Positions 63,776 to 64,000 of a DNA stretch of 64,000 nucleotides are shown in pieces. The position numbers were made by a program, and so were the translations under genes. Under the pieces are notes generated by a model. That model saw nothing but the letters and a program-made list of their open reading frames with translations. It ran no database searches and was not told the origin of the DNA. Position 1 is the first letter of the stretch. Every line of letters begins with the position of its first letter. The DNA comes from Echinometra lucunter (Eukaryota; Echinodermata; Echinoidea; Camarodonta; Echinometridae): positions 9,363,142 through 9,427,141 of the forward strand of contig CM057151.1 of the NCBI GenBank assembly GCA_029962745.1. The letters run 5' to 3'.

Positions 63776-64000
63776 GATCATCCCAGTACCGCTTCAGCAG
63801 TCTTCGCTTTTCCATGGAACCCCGAGATGCTCTGGTAGTGAATGGCTCTGGTCTTACCCTGAATTGCTCCACCCAACTCTCTGATGGTATTGTCATCGAG
63901 TGGTACAGAGATGGACAGAAAATCAATGTGGATTCATCGAGGTATTACAACCTTCTACCAACTGGAGCCCTGCAGATCTTGCCAGGTACTCCTGATCGGC
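63776..64000 (+). CDS. Exon 2 (partial) of DCC/neogenin-like receptor: first Ig domain
   Basis: Opens in phase 1 after a strong acceptor and stays open to the window edge (74 full codons). The translation runs SSQYRFSSLRFSMEPRDALV, then VNGSGLTLNCSTQ, IEWYRDGQKIN and LLPTGALQILPGTPDR. It shows the Ig hallmarks in order: a B-strand cysteine in LNCS, a C-strand tryptophan in IEWYRDG, and an E-strand ALQIL. The F-strand DxGxYxC motif should lie just past the window. Two N-glycosylation sequons are visible (NGS and NCS). The phase-1 boundary before the domain is typical of shuffled Ig modules. The EP-D-V-G-LNCS spacing and the LLP-G-L-I segment resemble Ig1 of DCC/neogenin, cell-surface receptors for netrins and RGMs acting in axon guidance and cell adhesion. 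Robo Ig1 and protogenin/IGDCC proteins share parts of this pattern. Ig identity is near certain; the family call is moderate. Confidence 0.8.

Noticed and set aside
63970..63990. Donor site CCAG/GTACTC ending exon 2 at about 63984
   Set aside because: The donor is weak and the frame stays open with residues (GTPDR) that fit the E-F region of an Ig domain, so the exon probably continues past the window.
1..64000. Prokaryotic-type features (operons, Shine-Dalgarno sites, CRISPR arrays, plasmid or phage modules)
   Set aside because: Coding density, split signal-peptide/Ig exons with GT-AG sites, microsatellites and miniature transposons are those of animal nuclear DNA; no regularly spaced direct-repeat array of CRISPR type was seen.

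Overview
The window is animal nuclear DNA, AT-rich and almost free of long open reading frames. It carries the 5' end of one gene on the + strand: a promoter/5'UTR zone (about 2430-2924), a first coding exon encoding a signal peptide (2925-3054), a 60,721-bp first intron (3055-63775), and the start of a second exon (63776-64000) encoding most of an N-terminal immunoglobulin domain. Both exons use phase 1, and the reading frame joins across the intron without a stop. The Ig domain (FSMEP-D-V-G-LNCS, then IEWYRDG, then LLPTGALQIL) most resembles the first Ig domain of the DCC/neogenin family of netrin and RGM receptors. Robo and protogenin-type receptors are the main alternatives, so no gene symbol is given.

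The organism is probably a marine invertebrate deuterostome, with an echinoderm as my best guess. The clues are the base composition, the very long intron, many short non-autonomous transposons, and an element with ATGCCTCCGCC termini and CGTC tandem repeats of a kind I associate with echinoderm and mollusc genomes. This is recognition from memory and not a search result.

Layout. 1-2400 is 5' flank without a recognisable gene. 2431-3054 is promoter, 5'UTR and exon 1, with CpG density visibly higher than the flank. The rest is intron, whose content is repeats and mobile elements: a 1,179-bp non-autonomous hAT transposon with perfect 10-bp ends and an exact 8-bp target duplication (49826-51020); six copies of an approximately 80-bp TTAA-bounded miniature element; a 416-bp TTAA-bounded element (12617-13032); a pair of approximately 250-bp inverted-repeat elements 1.8 kb apart (44952 and 46764); the CGTC/150-bp tandem element (13751-14377); a tandem duplication with splice-site-like signals (10281-10829); a probable tRNA-derived SINE head (38848-38926); and many microsatellites and G/C runs.

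The strongest unexplained signal is a CpG-rich stretch at 18587-18900. It contains a perfect RFX-type X-box dyad, a perfect CRE, an 8-2-8 dyad, three GGGTACCC palindromes and two GCGCA-N12-TGCGC hairpins. It could be an intronic enhancer or alternative promoter, or part of an unclassified inverted-repeat element. I found no operon, CRISPR array, rRNA, intact tRNA or evidence of a novel multi-gene system.
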